Positions 25,770-34,178 of a stretch of 64,000 nt of DNA are shown here, in pieces (position 1 is the first letter of the stretch; every line of letters begins with the position of its first letter). Under the pieces are notes generated by a model. That model did no database searches. It had not been told where the DNA came from and was given only the letters and a program-made list of their open reading frames with translations. The stretch spans positions 1-64,000 of the forward strand of contig JAAWBT010000005.1 of assembly GCA_022792835.1 (NCBI GenBank). Reading direction: 5' to 3'. Origin of the DNA: Lachnospiraceae bacterium (GTDB taxonomy: Bacteria; Bacillota; Clostridia; Lachnospirales; Lachnospiraceae). A program made the translations under genes and the position numbers.

Positions 25770-26450
25770 ATGCGCAAAAAAGCATTCCGGGCAGCTTTTC
25801 CTCTGACTCTGCCCGTCTTTATGGGATATCTGTTTCTGGGAATCGCCTTTGGCGTTCTTCTTGCCAGCGAGGGGTTTCATGTAGGGTGGGCTGTTTTCAT
25901 GAGTGTAACCATCTACGCCGGCGCCATGCAGTTTGTTGCCATTCCACTTTTAACAGCCCCCTTTAACCTGCTTTCCACCGCGTTCATCACTCTGACCGTC
26001 AATGCCCGCCATCTGTTTTACGGGCTTTCCATGCTGGAAAAATTCAAAGAGAGCGGTCCCCTAAAACCTTATATGATCTTTTCCCTCACAGATGAGACCT
26101 ATTCCCTGCTCTGCTCCACAAAGTCTCCGGAGGGCATAAATCAGAAATGGTTTTTCTTTTTCATCGCCTTTTTGAATCACAGTTATTGGATCCTGGGTGG
26201 AATCGTGGGCTGTCTGGCCGGACACTTGATCCCTTTTGATTCCACAGGGATCGACTTTGCCATGACGGCGCTTTTCCTGGTAATTTTTGTGGAACAATGG
26301 GAGAACAGCAAACACCATCTGCCGGCCCTCCTGGGCCTCTCCGTCACCGCCCTCTGCCGGCTGGTTTTCAGTGCGGACTGGTTTATCCCTGTGGCCATGG
26401 CCTGTCTGCTTCTGTCCCTAACCCTGCTCAGAAGAAAGGAGTGTCTGTAA
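25770..26450 (+). CDS. azlC: AzlC family branched-chain amino acid exporter, large subunit
   Basis: 226 residues with about seven hydrophobic segments. The N-terminus FRAAFPLTLPVFMGYLFLGIAFG and the VTIYAGAMQFVAIPLL and TLTVNARHLFYGLSM motifs are diagnostic for AzlC. Together with AzlD it exports branched-chain amino acids or analogues (4-azaleucine resistance in Bacillus). Start follows aaaggag. The stop overlaps the azlD start by one base (TAATG). Confidence 0.93.
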   Translation: MRKKAFRAAFPLTLPVFMGYLFLGIAFGVLLASEGFHVGWAVFMSVTIYAGAMQFVAIPLLTAPFNLLSTAFITLTVNARHLFYGLSMLEKFKESGPLKPYMIFSLTDETYSLLCSTKSPEGINQKWFFFFIAFLNHSYWILGGIVGCLAGHLIPFDSTGIDFAMTALFLVIFVEQWENSKHHLPALLGLSVTALCRLVFSADWFIPVAMACLLLSLTLLRRKECL

Positions 26451-26770
26451 TGTCTGTTGCATTTACGGTTCTCACCATTGCCGCTGTCACCTTTTTAACC
26501 AGACTGCTGCCTTTTCTCCTGTTTCCATCCAACAAAAAAACGCCCGATTTTATACTTTATCTCGGACGGGTGCTTCCCTATGCCATTATGGGGATGCTGA
26601 TCGTATACTGCTTCAAAAATGTAAATTTCCTCTCCTGGCCATGCGGGCTTGCAGAGCTTTTGGCCAGTCTGTTCGTGATTCTGGCCCATAAATGGAAGCA
26701 CAATCTGCTCTTAAGTATCGGCGGCGGGACTGTCCTCTATATGATCCTGGTGCAGACTGTCTTTCGATAA
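26450..26770 (+). CDS. azlD: AzlD family branched-chain amino acid exporter, small subunit
   Basis: 106 residues, three to four membrane helices. The sequence FTVLTIAAVTFLTRLLPFLL, LYLGRVLPYAIMGMLIVYC and KHNLLLSIGGGTVLYMIL is typical AzlD. The start at 26450 is fixed by the one-base overlap with the azlC stop and the upstream aaggagtg; the longer reading frame beginning at 26297 lies within azlC and is spurious. Confidence 0.92.
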   Translation: MSVAFTVLTIAAVTFLTRLLPFLLFPSNKKTPDFILYLGRVLPYAIMGMLIVYCFKNVNFLSWPCGLAELLASLFVILAHKWKHNLLLSIGGGTVLYMILVQTVFR

Positions 26771-26821
26771 AGCATTCCGCCTGTGCGCTGGCCAAGTACA
26801 CAGGCAGATATCGCAGGTATC

Positions 26822-27418
26822 TCACAATTCTGTGCGCCCTTCCAGGGCACGGAGCAGGGTCACCTCATCTATATACTCCAGATCACCGCCCACCGGTACG
26901 CCGCTGGCGATTCTTGTCACCCGGATCCCAGTGGGTTTGATCAGCTTGCTCAAATACATAGCTGTGGTCTCCCCCTCCAGACTGGAGTTGGTGGCAATAA
27001 TAACCTCCTTCACGTCTCCTGCCAGTCTTTTCATCAGTTCCTTTAAACGGATATCCGACGGGCCGATGCCAAGAGCCGGGGAAATGGCCCCGTGCAGTAC
27101 ATGGTAGACGCCTTCATAGCGCCCCGTCTTTTCGTAGGCAGCCAGGTCTCTGGTGTTTTCCACCACCATGATGGTGGTGTGATCCCGTTTTTCACTGGCA
27201 CAGATGGGGCATAGCTCATCATCCGTCAGAGTACAGCACTCTTTACAGTAGCGTACCCCCCTTCTGGCCTCCACGAGAGCCTGAGCCAGGCCATCTACCC
27301 GCTCCTCTGGCATGTTGATCACGTGAAAAGCAAGCCTCTGGGCAGATTTCGCGCCGATGCCCGGAAGCCTGGAGAACTCATCAATCAGCGCCGTAATCTT
27401 ACTGCTGTAATAATCCAT
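26822..27418 (-). CDS. recR: Recombination protein RecR
   Basis: 198 residues; part of the RecFOR system that loads RecA at gaps. The N-terminal helix-hairpin-helix ([20 protein letters not shown]), a Cys4 zinc finger ([16 protein letters not shown]) and a Toprim domain ([14 protein letters not shown], ..[19 protein letters not shown]..) are all present. The ATG shares one base with the ybaB stop (TGATG), the usual dnaX-ybaB-recR organisation. Confidence 0.98.
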   Translation of the reverse strand: MDYYSSKITALIDEFSRLPGIGAKSAQRLAFHVINMPEERVDGLAQALVEARRGVRYCKECCTLTDDELCPICASEKRDHTTIMVVENTRDLAAYEKTGRYEGVYHVLHGAISPALGIGPSDIRLKELMKRLAGDVKEVIIATNSSLEGETTAMYLSKLIKPTGIRVTRIASGVPVGGDLEYIDEVTLLRALEGRTEL

Positions 27419-27771
27419 CAGAAAGGAAGCCCTCCGCCTAAACCGCCAAGACCGCCGGCCAGCCCGGACATGTTAGCCGCCGAAGCCTCTTCCATCTGCC
27501 TGAGCGCCTCATTGGCCGCCGCCATAATCAAATCCTCCAGCATCTCGATATCATCCGGATCCACTACTTCTTCCGCCAATTTGACTGAGGTCAGCTCTTT
27601 CTTACCGGAAACCGTCACCTCCACGGCGCCGCCCCCTGCCGCAGCCTTAAATTCCTTTGTCTCAAACTCCTTCTGAGCTTCCTCCATCTGTCTTTGCATC
27701 CTCTGGGCCTGCTTCATCAGGTTATTCATATTGCCGGGCATTCCTCCCGGAAATCCGCCGCGTTTTGCCAT
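27418..27771 (-). CDS. YbaB/EbfC nucleoid-associated protein
   Basis: 117 residues; a small dimeric DNA-binding protein. The core [20 protein letters not shown] followed by [20 protein letters not shown] and [18 protein letters not shown] is family-typical. Gly-rich ends ([24 protein letters not shown]) flank it. It lies between dnaX and recR as in most bacteria and is translated in tight coupling with recR. Confidence 0.96.
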   Translation of the reverse strand: MAKRGGFPGGMPGNMNNLMKQAQRMQRQMEEAQKEFETKEFKAAAGGGAVEVTVSGKKELTSVKLAEEVVDPDDIEMLEDLIMAAANEALRQMEEASAANMSGLAGGLGGLGGGLPF

Positions 27772-27842
27772 AAATTTATTTCTCCTTCCTTTTTGCGTCC
27801 TCTGCCATTCTAAAACATTGAGATTTTGACCCTGGTATCATT

Positions 27843-29450
27843 CTAATCATTTTCTGTGATAATGTCCATATGAATTTTGTCTTTCAGCTCTTCTTCGCTG
27901 ATATAACGGGTATCTCTCTCCTCGCCGGCGGTGAGCAAGCGGGCTTTAAAAGTGATCTCTCGTTCAAAATTAGCCCGCACATAAGCCTCAAGCTCCAAGA
28001 GCACCGACTCTCTGCTTCCGATCAAATAATGATTCTCATCCAAAAAGCCTAACATAAGACTGCCTTCCCCGAAAGGCTCCACCCTCACTCCCAAAAGGGC
28101 CGGGCCGTTGGCTCCTCCTATATCCCGGACAATCTGCTTCCATTTCTCTCCGATCAGTTTCAGATCCTCATACTGGGCTTTGGGAAGGACTACCGCCTGC
28201 TCTTTTGGCATTTCTTCCCCCACAGCTTCTCTGGCATTGCCGTCCCGGCTGCTTTCTTCTGCCGGCCGCTGCCTTTGGGGCAAAGAAAAATCCCCCTGGT
28301 CCAGACGCTTCTCCAGCTCCTTTAGCCGCTGCAGGACGGAATCCAGATTCTCTTCCATCTGTGGTTTTGTCAGGCGAATCACCGCCAGCTCAAGAAGCAC
28401 ACGCTTCCCCGCTGCATAGCGCATCTGGTTTGACAGCTCCGAAAAAATGCGGATATAGCGCATCAGGGTCGCTCCGTCTAAAAGCTTTGCCTCCTCGCGA
28501 AGACGGCAAAGATCCTCTGCCGTCATATCCAGGCTGTCTTCCTCGCCGGAGGCTTCCAATAGCAGAAGGTTACGCATATACCAGGTGAAATCCAGCACAA
28601 ACTGGGTAAGCTCCCGCCCCTGAAGCACAATTTCCTCCACAAGCCGCAGACTTCTCACTGTATCGCCCTGTGCCACATTGCGAAGCAGGTTGCTGAACAC
28701 CTCATTGTCCACAGCGCCCAGAACCTCCATCACCTTCTCATAAGTGAGCTGTTCTCCGTAATGAAAGGCCACACATTGGTCAAAAAGGCTGATGGCATCC
28801 CGCATGGAACCGTCTCCTTTTTTGGCAATATAGCGGAGAGCCTTTTCTTCTGCATCGATGTCTTCCGCCGCCGCCATTTCTGACAGGCGGTCTGTGATGG
28901 TGTCCCCTGTAATACGGCGAAAGTCATACCGCTGACAGCGGGACAGCACAGTCACAGGAATCTTGTGAACTTCTGTGGTTGCAAGAATGAAAATCACATA
29001 GGAAGGCGGCTCCTCCAGGGTCTTGAGAAGCGCGTTGAAGGCCCCTGTAGACAGCATATGGACCTCATCTATAATGTAGACTCTGTATTTCCCATCCGCG
29101 GGAGAATACTGAACTTCATCACGGATCTCCCGGATATTATCCACGCCGTTGTTGGAAGCAGCATCGATCTCCACCACATTGACAGAATTCCCCGCTGCAA
29201 TGGAACGGCAGGCAGCACATTCTCCACATGGGTTTCCCTCCGCCGGCTGCTCACAATTGACTGCCCGGGCAAAAATTTTTGCAATGGTCGTTTTCCCTGT
29301 CCCGCGGGTCCCGCAGAACAGATACGCGTGGCCGATCCGTCCCGTTCTGATCTGATTTTTCAAGGTTGTTACGATATGATCCTGACCCTTTACATCTTCA
29401 AACGTTCCAGGCCTCCACTTCCTGTATAAAGCCGTATATCCTGCTGCCAT
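27843..29450 (-). CDS. dnaX: DNA polymerase III subunits gamma/tau
   Basis: 535 residues; ATPase of the clamp loader. YTALYRKWRPGTFEDVKGQD, Walker A GTRGTGKTTIAKIFARAV, a zinc site (CEQPAEGNPCGECAAC), Walker B VYIIDEVHMLSTGAFNALLK and sensor 1 IFILATTEVHKIPVTVLSRC are all in order, then domain III and a charged linker (about residues 385-425) leading to a short tau-like C-terminal region. I saw no clear programmed frameshift signal. First gene of dnaX-ybaB-recR; the ATG follows gaaaggtacagat. Confidence 0.97.
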   Translation of the reverse strand: MAAGYTALYRKWRPGTFEDVKGQDHIVTTLKNQIRTGRIGHAYLFCGTRGTGKTTIAKIFARAVNCEQPAEGNPCGECAACRSIAAGNSVNVVEIDAASNNGVDNIREIRDEVQYSPADGKYRVYIIDEVHMLSTGAFNALLKTLEEPPSYVIFILATTEVHKIPVTVLSRCQRYDFRRITGDTITDRLSEMAAAEDIDAEEKALRYIAKKGDGSMRDAISLFDQCVAFHYGEQLTYEKVMEVLGAVDNEVFSNLLRNVAQGDTVRSLRLVEEIVLQGRELTQFVLDFTWYMRNLLLLEASGEEDSLDMTAEDLCRLREEAKLLDGATLMRYIRIFSELSNQMRYAAGKRVLLELAVIRLTKPQMEENLDSVLQRLKELEKRLDQGDFSLPQRQRPAEESSRDGNAREAVGEEMPKEQAVVLPKAQYEDLKLIGEKWKQIVRDIGGANGPALLGVRVEPFGEGSLMLGFLDENHYLIGSRESVLLELEAYVRANFEREITFKARLLTAGEERDTRYISEEELKDKIHMDIITEND

Positions 29451-29520
29451 ATCTGTACCTTTCTATAAATATGCATCCCCCGGAGGACATTTCATCGTAT
29501 AGGGAGCGAAGTTCATGTAC

Positions 29521-29568
29521 GATGAAAAAGGCGGACGGGCCCTGCCGGCCCGCCCTGCCTTTTTCATC
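29521..29568. terminator. Terminator after the phosphofructokinase gene
   Basis: GATGAAAAAGGC (29521-29532) pairs with GCCTTTTTCATC (29557-29568), with an inner GC-rich GGGCC/GGCCC stem. The near symmetry allows action on both strands; it lies 19 bp past the pfk stop and before the dnaX promoter area. Confidence 0.85.
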
Positions 29569-29586
29569 CTGTTTATCGTTCTGCGC

Positions 29587-30696
29587 TTATTTCTCTTTAA
29601 ATGTTTCGTCGCCAAAGCTGATCCCAAGAAGACGCGCCTCCTCAATGATCGTGGCGTCGGGAGATACAGTCTTCAATTTACCCGCCACCTCTTCCAGCGG
29701 AGTCTTGGAAATCTCACGGCTCTTGACCGCTACCATATAGCCGTACTGCTTCTTGCTGATCATTCTGGCCGCCGCCGCCCCCAGGCGTGAGGACAATACT
29801 CTATCGTAAGCACAGGGAACGCCGCCCCGCTGCATGTGTCCGGGAACCGTCACACGGACCTCAATGCCGCAGGCTTCCTCAATCTGTGCGCCGATTTCAT
29901 AGGCCACAGAAGGATAAATGGGCTTTCCTTCTTTTCTCGCCTTCTCTTTCTTTTTCTTAAGCTCTTTCTTAGACAGCTTGGCATCCTCTTTGGAGACTGC
30001 CCCCTCTGCCACTGCGATAATGGAGAAATACTTGCCTTCTTTCTCTCTCTTCTTAAGCGCCCCTATAATGGAGTTAATGTCGTAGGGGATCTCCGGAATC
30101 ACGATAATGTCAGCACCGCCGGCCATGCCTGCGTTTAAAGTCAGCCAGCCGGCCCCGTGGCCCATAATCTCAATCATAAACACGCGGCTGTGAGATGCGG
30201 CAGTCGTGTGGATACAGTCAATGGCATTGGTAGCAATGTCGACCGCACTCTGGAATCCAAAAGTCATATCCGTACCCCAAAGATCATTGTCAATGGTCTT
30301 TGGCAGGCCGATCACATTCAGCCCTTCTTCCCTGAGCAAATTCGCCGTCTTCTGACTTCCATTTCCGCCCAACACCACCAGACATTCCAGGCGCAGCTGT
30401 CTGTAGGTGTGCTTCATGGCCTCCACCTTATCCAGATCATTCTCATCGTGGACCCGCATCAACTTGAAGGGCTGCCTGGATGTGCCGAGGATTGTACCTC
30501 CCTGTGTCAGAATTCCAGAGAAATCCCAGGGCTGCATAATCCGGTAATCCATATAGATCAAGCCCTTGTAGCCATCTTTGAAGCCGATGATCTCCACATC
30601 ATCGTACATCTGGTACAATGCCTTTGCCACACCCCGCATAACTGCGTTTAAACTCTGGCAGTCGCCACCGCTTGTCAACATACCTACTCTTAACAT
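29587..30696 (-). CDS. 6-phosphofructokinase with mixed-type signature residues
   Basis: 369 residues; phosphorylates fructose 6-phosphate. The fold is clear (LRVGMLTSGGDCQSLNAVM, QGGTILGTSRQPF, FMIEIMGHGAGWLTLNAG, GIEVRVTVPGHMQRGGVPCAYDR). The phosphoryl-donor residues are mixed: Gly113 in GGNGSQKT resembles ATP-dependent enzymes, while Lys133 in PKTIDND resembles PPi-dependent ones, a pattern of group III PFKs. The first motif is GGDCQSLNA instead of the usual GGDxPGxNA. A lysine-rich insertion near residues 240-260 (KLSKKELKKKKEKARKEGK) is unusual. Donor specificity therefore stays open. Own promoter and terminator. Confidence 0.9.
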   Translation of the reverse strand: MLRVGMLTSGGDCQSLNAVMRGVAKALYQMYDDVEIIGFKDGYKGLIYMDYRIMQPWDFSGILTQGGTILGTSRQPFKLMRVHDENDLDKVEAMKHTYRQLRLECLVVLGGNGSQKTANLLREEGLNVIGLPKTIDNDLWGTDMTFGFQSAVDIATNAIDCIHTTAASHSRVFMIEIMGHGAGWLTLNAGMAGGADIIVIPEIPYDINSIIGALKKREKEGKYFSIIAVAEGAVSKEDAKLSKKELKKKKEKARKEGKPIYPSVAYEIGAQIEEACGIEVRVTVPGHMQRGGVPCAYDRVLSSRLGAAAARMISKKQYGYMVAVKSREISKTPLEEVAGKLKTVSPDATIIEEARLLGISFGDETFKEK

Positions 30697-30757
30697 AAAT
30701 AAAACCGCCTCCCTCTACATTCTATTATCCGGGCTATTTCGCCTGTGAATTATTTTT

Positions 30758-30786
30758 ATTATATAATAAACAAAAGGCATGGGCAA
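30758..30786 (-). promoter_or_regulatory. Promoter of the phosphofructokinase gene
   Basis: Minus strand TTGCCC (30781-30786), 17 bp, TATAAT (30758-30763), about 60 bp before the start. Confidence 0.65.
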
Positions 30787-30888
30787 GAGGAAAATACCGC
30801 TTTGTCCTGTGAGGATCTTAAGGACTGCCTGTGCGAATCTCTTTTCTTTTTCCGCCTGATCTGCCCTTTCTTTTTGTTCTGATGGTTT

Positions 30889-31908
30889 TCATCTTTTCAC
30901 AACAGACTCCCGCCGGATCAGCCTGCTTCCCATGATAAGCCTCTTTTCTCCCGGTTCTTCGCCGGAAAGCAGCATAAGGAGTACCCTTGCCCCTTCTCTC
31001 CCCATCTCGATGGTAGGCCGCTCAATGACCGTCACTCCCGGTACAAAGTAGCGAGCCAGCAGATGATCGTCAAAGGCCGCCAGAGAAATCTCACGTCCCG
31101 CCCGCATTCCCCTCTCAGAAAGCACCTTCATACACCCTACGCAGGTCAGATTATTGACAGCTACAATCCCTGTAGGGCGTGCGCCTTCCGGCAGAGAAAG
31201 AAAGGCCGCCATGGCCCTGCTCCCGGTCTCCTCAAAATGGCTTCCCAGCGCCATCAGCCGCTCGTCTACCTGGATATGGTACTGTTCCATGGCTGCAAGA
31301 TACCCGGCAACCCTTCTGCCGCTGGCGGACTCTCCAGGAATCCCGCCGATCAGGCCGATTCTTCTGTGACCGTTCTGAATCAGTTCTTCTGTTAAAAGAA
31401 ACATCCCTCTTTCGTTGTCAATCTCTATGGTGTGATAGTCCCCCTGAGGACGGTAGGCGTCCACCAGCACCAGAGGCTTTTCCCATCGAGTATAATCCAT
31501 CTGGTCCGGGCTTCCCTGCACCACCAGGATGCCGTCGGCCAGTCTGGAGAATCTCCGATACAGGTTTTCAAAGTCTTCCTCCTCAAAATTTCTTGTAGAA
31601 GAGATCAGCATAGTATAGCCTCGGGCCTTCAGATATTCTTCTGCCCCCTGGATCACAGAACCGTTAAAATCATTGGTAAAATCCGGAACCACCATCAATA
31701 TTGTCTTTGTCTGCCCTGTTACCATGGAGACCGCCAGGGCATTCTGCACATATCCCAGTTCTGCCACAGCTTCTCTCACCTTTTTTTCCGTCTTTTCGCT
31801 GACCTTGTCCAACCCGTTGAGCACCCGTGATACGGTGGAAATGGCTACGCCTGCCCGCTTTGCCACATCTTTAATGGTCACATCTCTGCGGATTTTGTCC
31901 CGTTCCAT
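30889..31908 (-). CDS. LacI-family repressor of the adjacent sugar cassette
   Basis: 339 residues from the ATG at 31908 (after aaggaggtattt); a 7-residue upstream extension is rejected. The HTH VTIKDVAKRAGVAISTVSRV is followed by the hinge helix and sugar sensor (TKTILMVVPDFTNDFNGSVI, RRIGLIGGIPGESASGRR). It diverges from the ribokinase gene, and a perfect 24-bp palindrome lies in between, so local repression and autoregulation are very likely. The effector is probably a sugar or sugar phosphate handled by the cassette. Confidence 0.92.
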   Translation of the reverse strand: MERDKIRRDVTIKDVAKRAGVAISTVSRVLNGLDKVSEKTEKKVREAVAELGYVQNALAVSMVTGQTKTILMVVPDFTNDFNGSVIQGAEEYLKARGYTMLISSTRNFEEEDFENLYRRFSRLADGILVVQGSPDQMDYTRWEKPLVLVDAYRPQGDYHTIEIDNERGMFLLTEELIQNGHRRIGLIGGIPGESASGRRVAGYLAAMEQYHIQVDERLMALGSHFEETGSRAMAAFLSLPEGARPTGIVAVNNLTCVGCMKVLSERGMRAGREISLAAFDDHLLARYFVPGVTVIERPTIEMGREGARVLLMLLSGEEPGEKRLIMGSRLIRRESVVKR

Positions 31909-31957
31909 AAATACCTCCTTGCCAATCAAAGGTAATCTGTGGTAAAATAATATGCAG

Positions 31958-31981
31958 AAAAATAAAAACGTTTTTATTTTT
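31958..31981. promoter_or_regulatory. Perfect 24-bp palindromic operator
   Basis: Half-site AAAAATAAAAAC (31958-31969) followed by its exact reverse complement (31970-31981), centred on CG as in LacI-type operators (AAAACGTTTT core). It sits between the divergent LacI and ribokinase genes, 32 bp before the ribokinase start. Confidence 0.85.
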
Positions 31982-32013
31982 AATGATTATACTATGGGAA
32001 GGAGATTTTTACA

Positions 32014-33006
32014 ATGGCAAAACCGAAAATTCTTGTGGTGGGCAGCTTCGTCATGGATCAGATTGCAACGACGGAGATTTTCCCCAGAGAGGGACAGACG
32101 GTCCTGGGGGGGACCTTCAGCAAAGCGCCTGGCGGCAAAGGTGCAAATCAGGCGGTCCAGATGGCACGTCTCGGCGCGGACGTCACCATGGTCGGCAAGC
32201 TTGGACATGACGGCAACGGCGAGGATATGATAAAGACCTGTAAGGAAGCGGGCATCAATACTGAGTACGTACTCTACGACGATGAGCTGCCTTCTGGCTG
32301 CAGCGTCATCATTCTGGAGGAGGCGCCTGGAAAACAGACCGTAAACCGGATCATCGTGCTGTCCGGCTCCAACATGAGCATCACGCCTGACGACATCGCC
32401 TTTTTAAAGGAGAAAGTGGTTGAGTATGACCTGGTAGTGCTCCAGCTGGAGATTCCCATGGAGATCAATGAACTGGTAGCTGAGTACGCTTACAAAAAGG
32501 GCGTACCCGTTATGCTCAACTCTGCTCCCAGTGCTCCTTTATCTGACGAGCTGCTCTCTCACCTGACCTACATCTCCCCCAATGAGCATGAGGCCTTTGA
32601 CATGATCGGCGTGAAGATCAGCCATGAGGGCAAAGAGGTAAACATGGAGGAGGCAAAGGCCGCCACTGCCGCCCTGAAGGCAAAAGGCGTGAAAAATGTA
32701 CTGATTACCCTTGGTGAGTCCGGTGCAGTCCTGGATACGGAAAAGGACGGCTTCTTCTATAGTCCCTGTGTGGACGGCATCATGGCCGTGGATCCCACTG
32801 CCGCCGGCGATTCCTTTGTGGGCGCTTTGTCTGTGGGGCTTTGCTGTGGCTGGGGTTATGAGGCGACTCTCCGTTTCGCCAATCACACTGCAGGTCTCAC
32901 CGTGTCGGCTCTCGGCGCCATGCCTTCCCTTCCGACTCTGGAGAAGGTGGAAGCCTTCCTCAAGGAAAAGACCGGAACCACCCCTGATACCTCTGTACTG
33001 AGATAA
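32014..33006 (+). CDS. PfkB-family sugar kinase, ribokinase-like
   Basis: 330 residues. Ribokinase hallmarks: KILVVGSFVMDQIATTEIFP, FSKAPGGKGANQAVQMARLG, and the ATP/catalytic motif DPTAAGDSFVGALSVGL (usually DTTxAGDxF). FSPNEHEAF-type sequence (ISPNEHEAFDMIG) matches ribokinases rather than fructokinases. First gene of a three-gene cassette with a SIS isomerase-like protein and an RbsD/FucU protein; start after aaggag. The substrate is a pentose or related sugar by inference; no transporter is linked. Confidence 0.88.
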   Translation: MAKPKILVVGSFVMDQIATTEIFPREGQTVLGGTFSKAPGGKGANQAVQMARLGADVTMVGKLGHDGNGEDMIKTCKEAGINTEYVLYDDELPSGCSVIILEEAPGKQTVNRIIVLSGSNMSITPDDIAFLKEKVVEYDLVVLQLEIPMEINELVAEYAYKKGVPVMLNSAPSAPLSDELLSHLTYISPNEHEAFDMIGVKISHEGKEVNMEEAKAATAALKAKGVKNVLITLGESGAVLDTEKDGFFYSPCVDGIMAVDPTAAGDSFVGALSVGLCCGWGYEATLRFANHTAGLTVSALGAMPSLPTLEKVEAFLKEKTGTTPDTSVLR

Positions 33007-33027
33007 CCAGAAAAAGGAGATTGTTTT

Positions 33028-33639
33028 ATGGAAGCAAAATGCAAGGAATCATATGATTTTTTCCTGGATACCGTAAAAACGGATCTCAGCGCATTCATTG
33101 ATAATATGGATTACTCTGAGATTGAGGATGCCGCAGACTTAATTGTAGAGGCCCAGAAAAAAGGCGGCCGCGTCCATGTATCCGGCATCGGCAAACCCGG
33201 ACATATTTCCGGCTACATCGCATCCTTAATGTCTTCCACCGGAAATCCCACCTATTTCCTCCACGGCACAGAGGCCGTCCACGGTTCCTGTGGGCAGCTG
33301 GTTCCCGGAGATGTGGTGATTTTCATTTCCAACAGCGGCGAGACGGCAGAGATGCGTTCCACAGTTTTGGCGGTCAAAAACAATGGCTGTTTTGTCATCG
33401 GCGTCAGCGGAAATTCTGATTCCTGGCTGGCCAAAGAGAGCGCCGTCCATATTTTCGCCGGAGTAAAAAAAGAGGGAGGTCCCATGGGACGTGCTCCCCG
33501 TATGTCCATCTTGGCAGAAACCCTGGTGCTTCAGGCCCTCAGCGTGGCGCTGCAGGCTCATAAAGAGGTTTCCCCGCAGCAATATGTAAAATGGCATCCC
33601 GGCGGAGCTCTCGGAAAACTCCGTGACGATGAAAAATAA
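33028..33639 (+). CDS. SIS-domain sugar-phosphate isomerase-like protein
   Basis: 203 residues, one SIS domain. GGRVHVSGIGKPGHISGYIA, HGTEAVHGSCGQLVPGDVV and FISNSGETAEMRSTVLAVK resemble arabinose-5-phosphate/KpsF-type and hexulose phosphate isomerases. CBS domains found in full KdsD enzymes are absent. GAEAVHG-like residues contact phosphosugars. It follows the kinase by 21 bp. Probable role: interconversion of the phosphorylated sugar made by the kinase. Confidence 0.85.
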   Translation: MEAKCKESYDFFLDTVKTDLSAFIDNMDYSEIEDAADLIVEAQKKGGRVHVSGIGKPGHISGYIASLMSSTGNPTYFLHGTEAVHGSCGQLVPGDVVIFISNSGETAEMRSTVLAVKNNGCFVIGVSGNSDSWLAKESAVHIFAGVKKEGGPMGRAPRMSILAETLVLQALSVALQAHKEVSPQQYVKWHPGGALGKLRDDEK

Positions 33640-33677
33640 ATTGCCGGAAACAGCCGGCCAAAAAGGAGGAATTTTTC

Positions 33678-34082
33678 ATGCTTACAACCAAATGTATCCA
33701 TCCCGGCATTATGGAGGCTCTGTCCTTATGCGGACATGGCAGCAAGGTCCTGATCGCTGACGGCAATTATCCTCTGGCAGAAAAGAGCGGCAGCGCACAA
33801 AAAGTTTATCTGGGTCTGACCCCCGGCCTTCCCACAGTCACAGATGTCTTAAAGGCCATCCACTCTGTGGTGGAAATTGAAAAGGCTGAGGTCATGGTTC
33901 CCGGCGACGGCACCACTCCTGAGATTTTTGCGGAATTTAAGGAAGAGTTGGGCCTGGAGCTCTCCGGAATCGGACGGTTCGAGTATTATGATGTATGCTG
34001 CAAGCCGGATGTGGTCCTCGCCATCTCCACTGGGGAAAAACGAGTGTTCGCCAACATCCTGCTGACCATCGGATGTGCATAA
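33678..34082 (+). CDS. RbsD/FucU family sugar mutarotase/pyranase
   Basis: 134 residues. Family signature CIHPGIMEALSLCGHGSKVLI with the catalytic His and ADGNYPLAEKSG, then GDGTTPEIFAEFKE and FEYYDVCCKPDVVLAISTGE, matches the FucU/RbsD fold that equilibrates sugar anomers or ring forms before phosphorylation. It is the last gene of the cassette and is followed by a strong terminator. Together kinase, isomerase and mutarotase form a short peripheral sugar pathway. Confidence 0.9.
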   Translation: MLTTKCIHPGIMEALSLCGHGSKVLIADGNYPLAEKSGSAQKVYLGLTPGLPTVTDVLKAIHSVVEIEKAEVMVPGDGTTPEIFAEFKEELGLELSGIGRFEYYDVCCKPDVVLAISTGEKRVFANILLTIGCA

Positions 34083-34098
34083 ACATTAGGTAAAAAAC

Positions 34099-34160
34099 AT
34101 CCCTGTCATGGTTTGTCTCCTGCCTATCTGGCGGGAGATGGATTTTGACAGGGATATTTT
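34099..34160. terminator. Bidirectional terminator between sugar cassette and POR operon
   Basis: ATCCCTGTCA (34099-34108) pairs with TGACAGGGAT (34146-34155) and CTCCTGCC pairs with GGCGGGAG inside; T/A-rich flanks on both sides serve both converging transcripts. Confidence 0.85.
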
Positions 34161-34178
34161 AGTGTACTTTCTATAATT

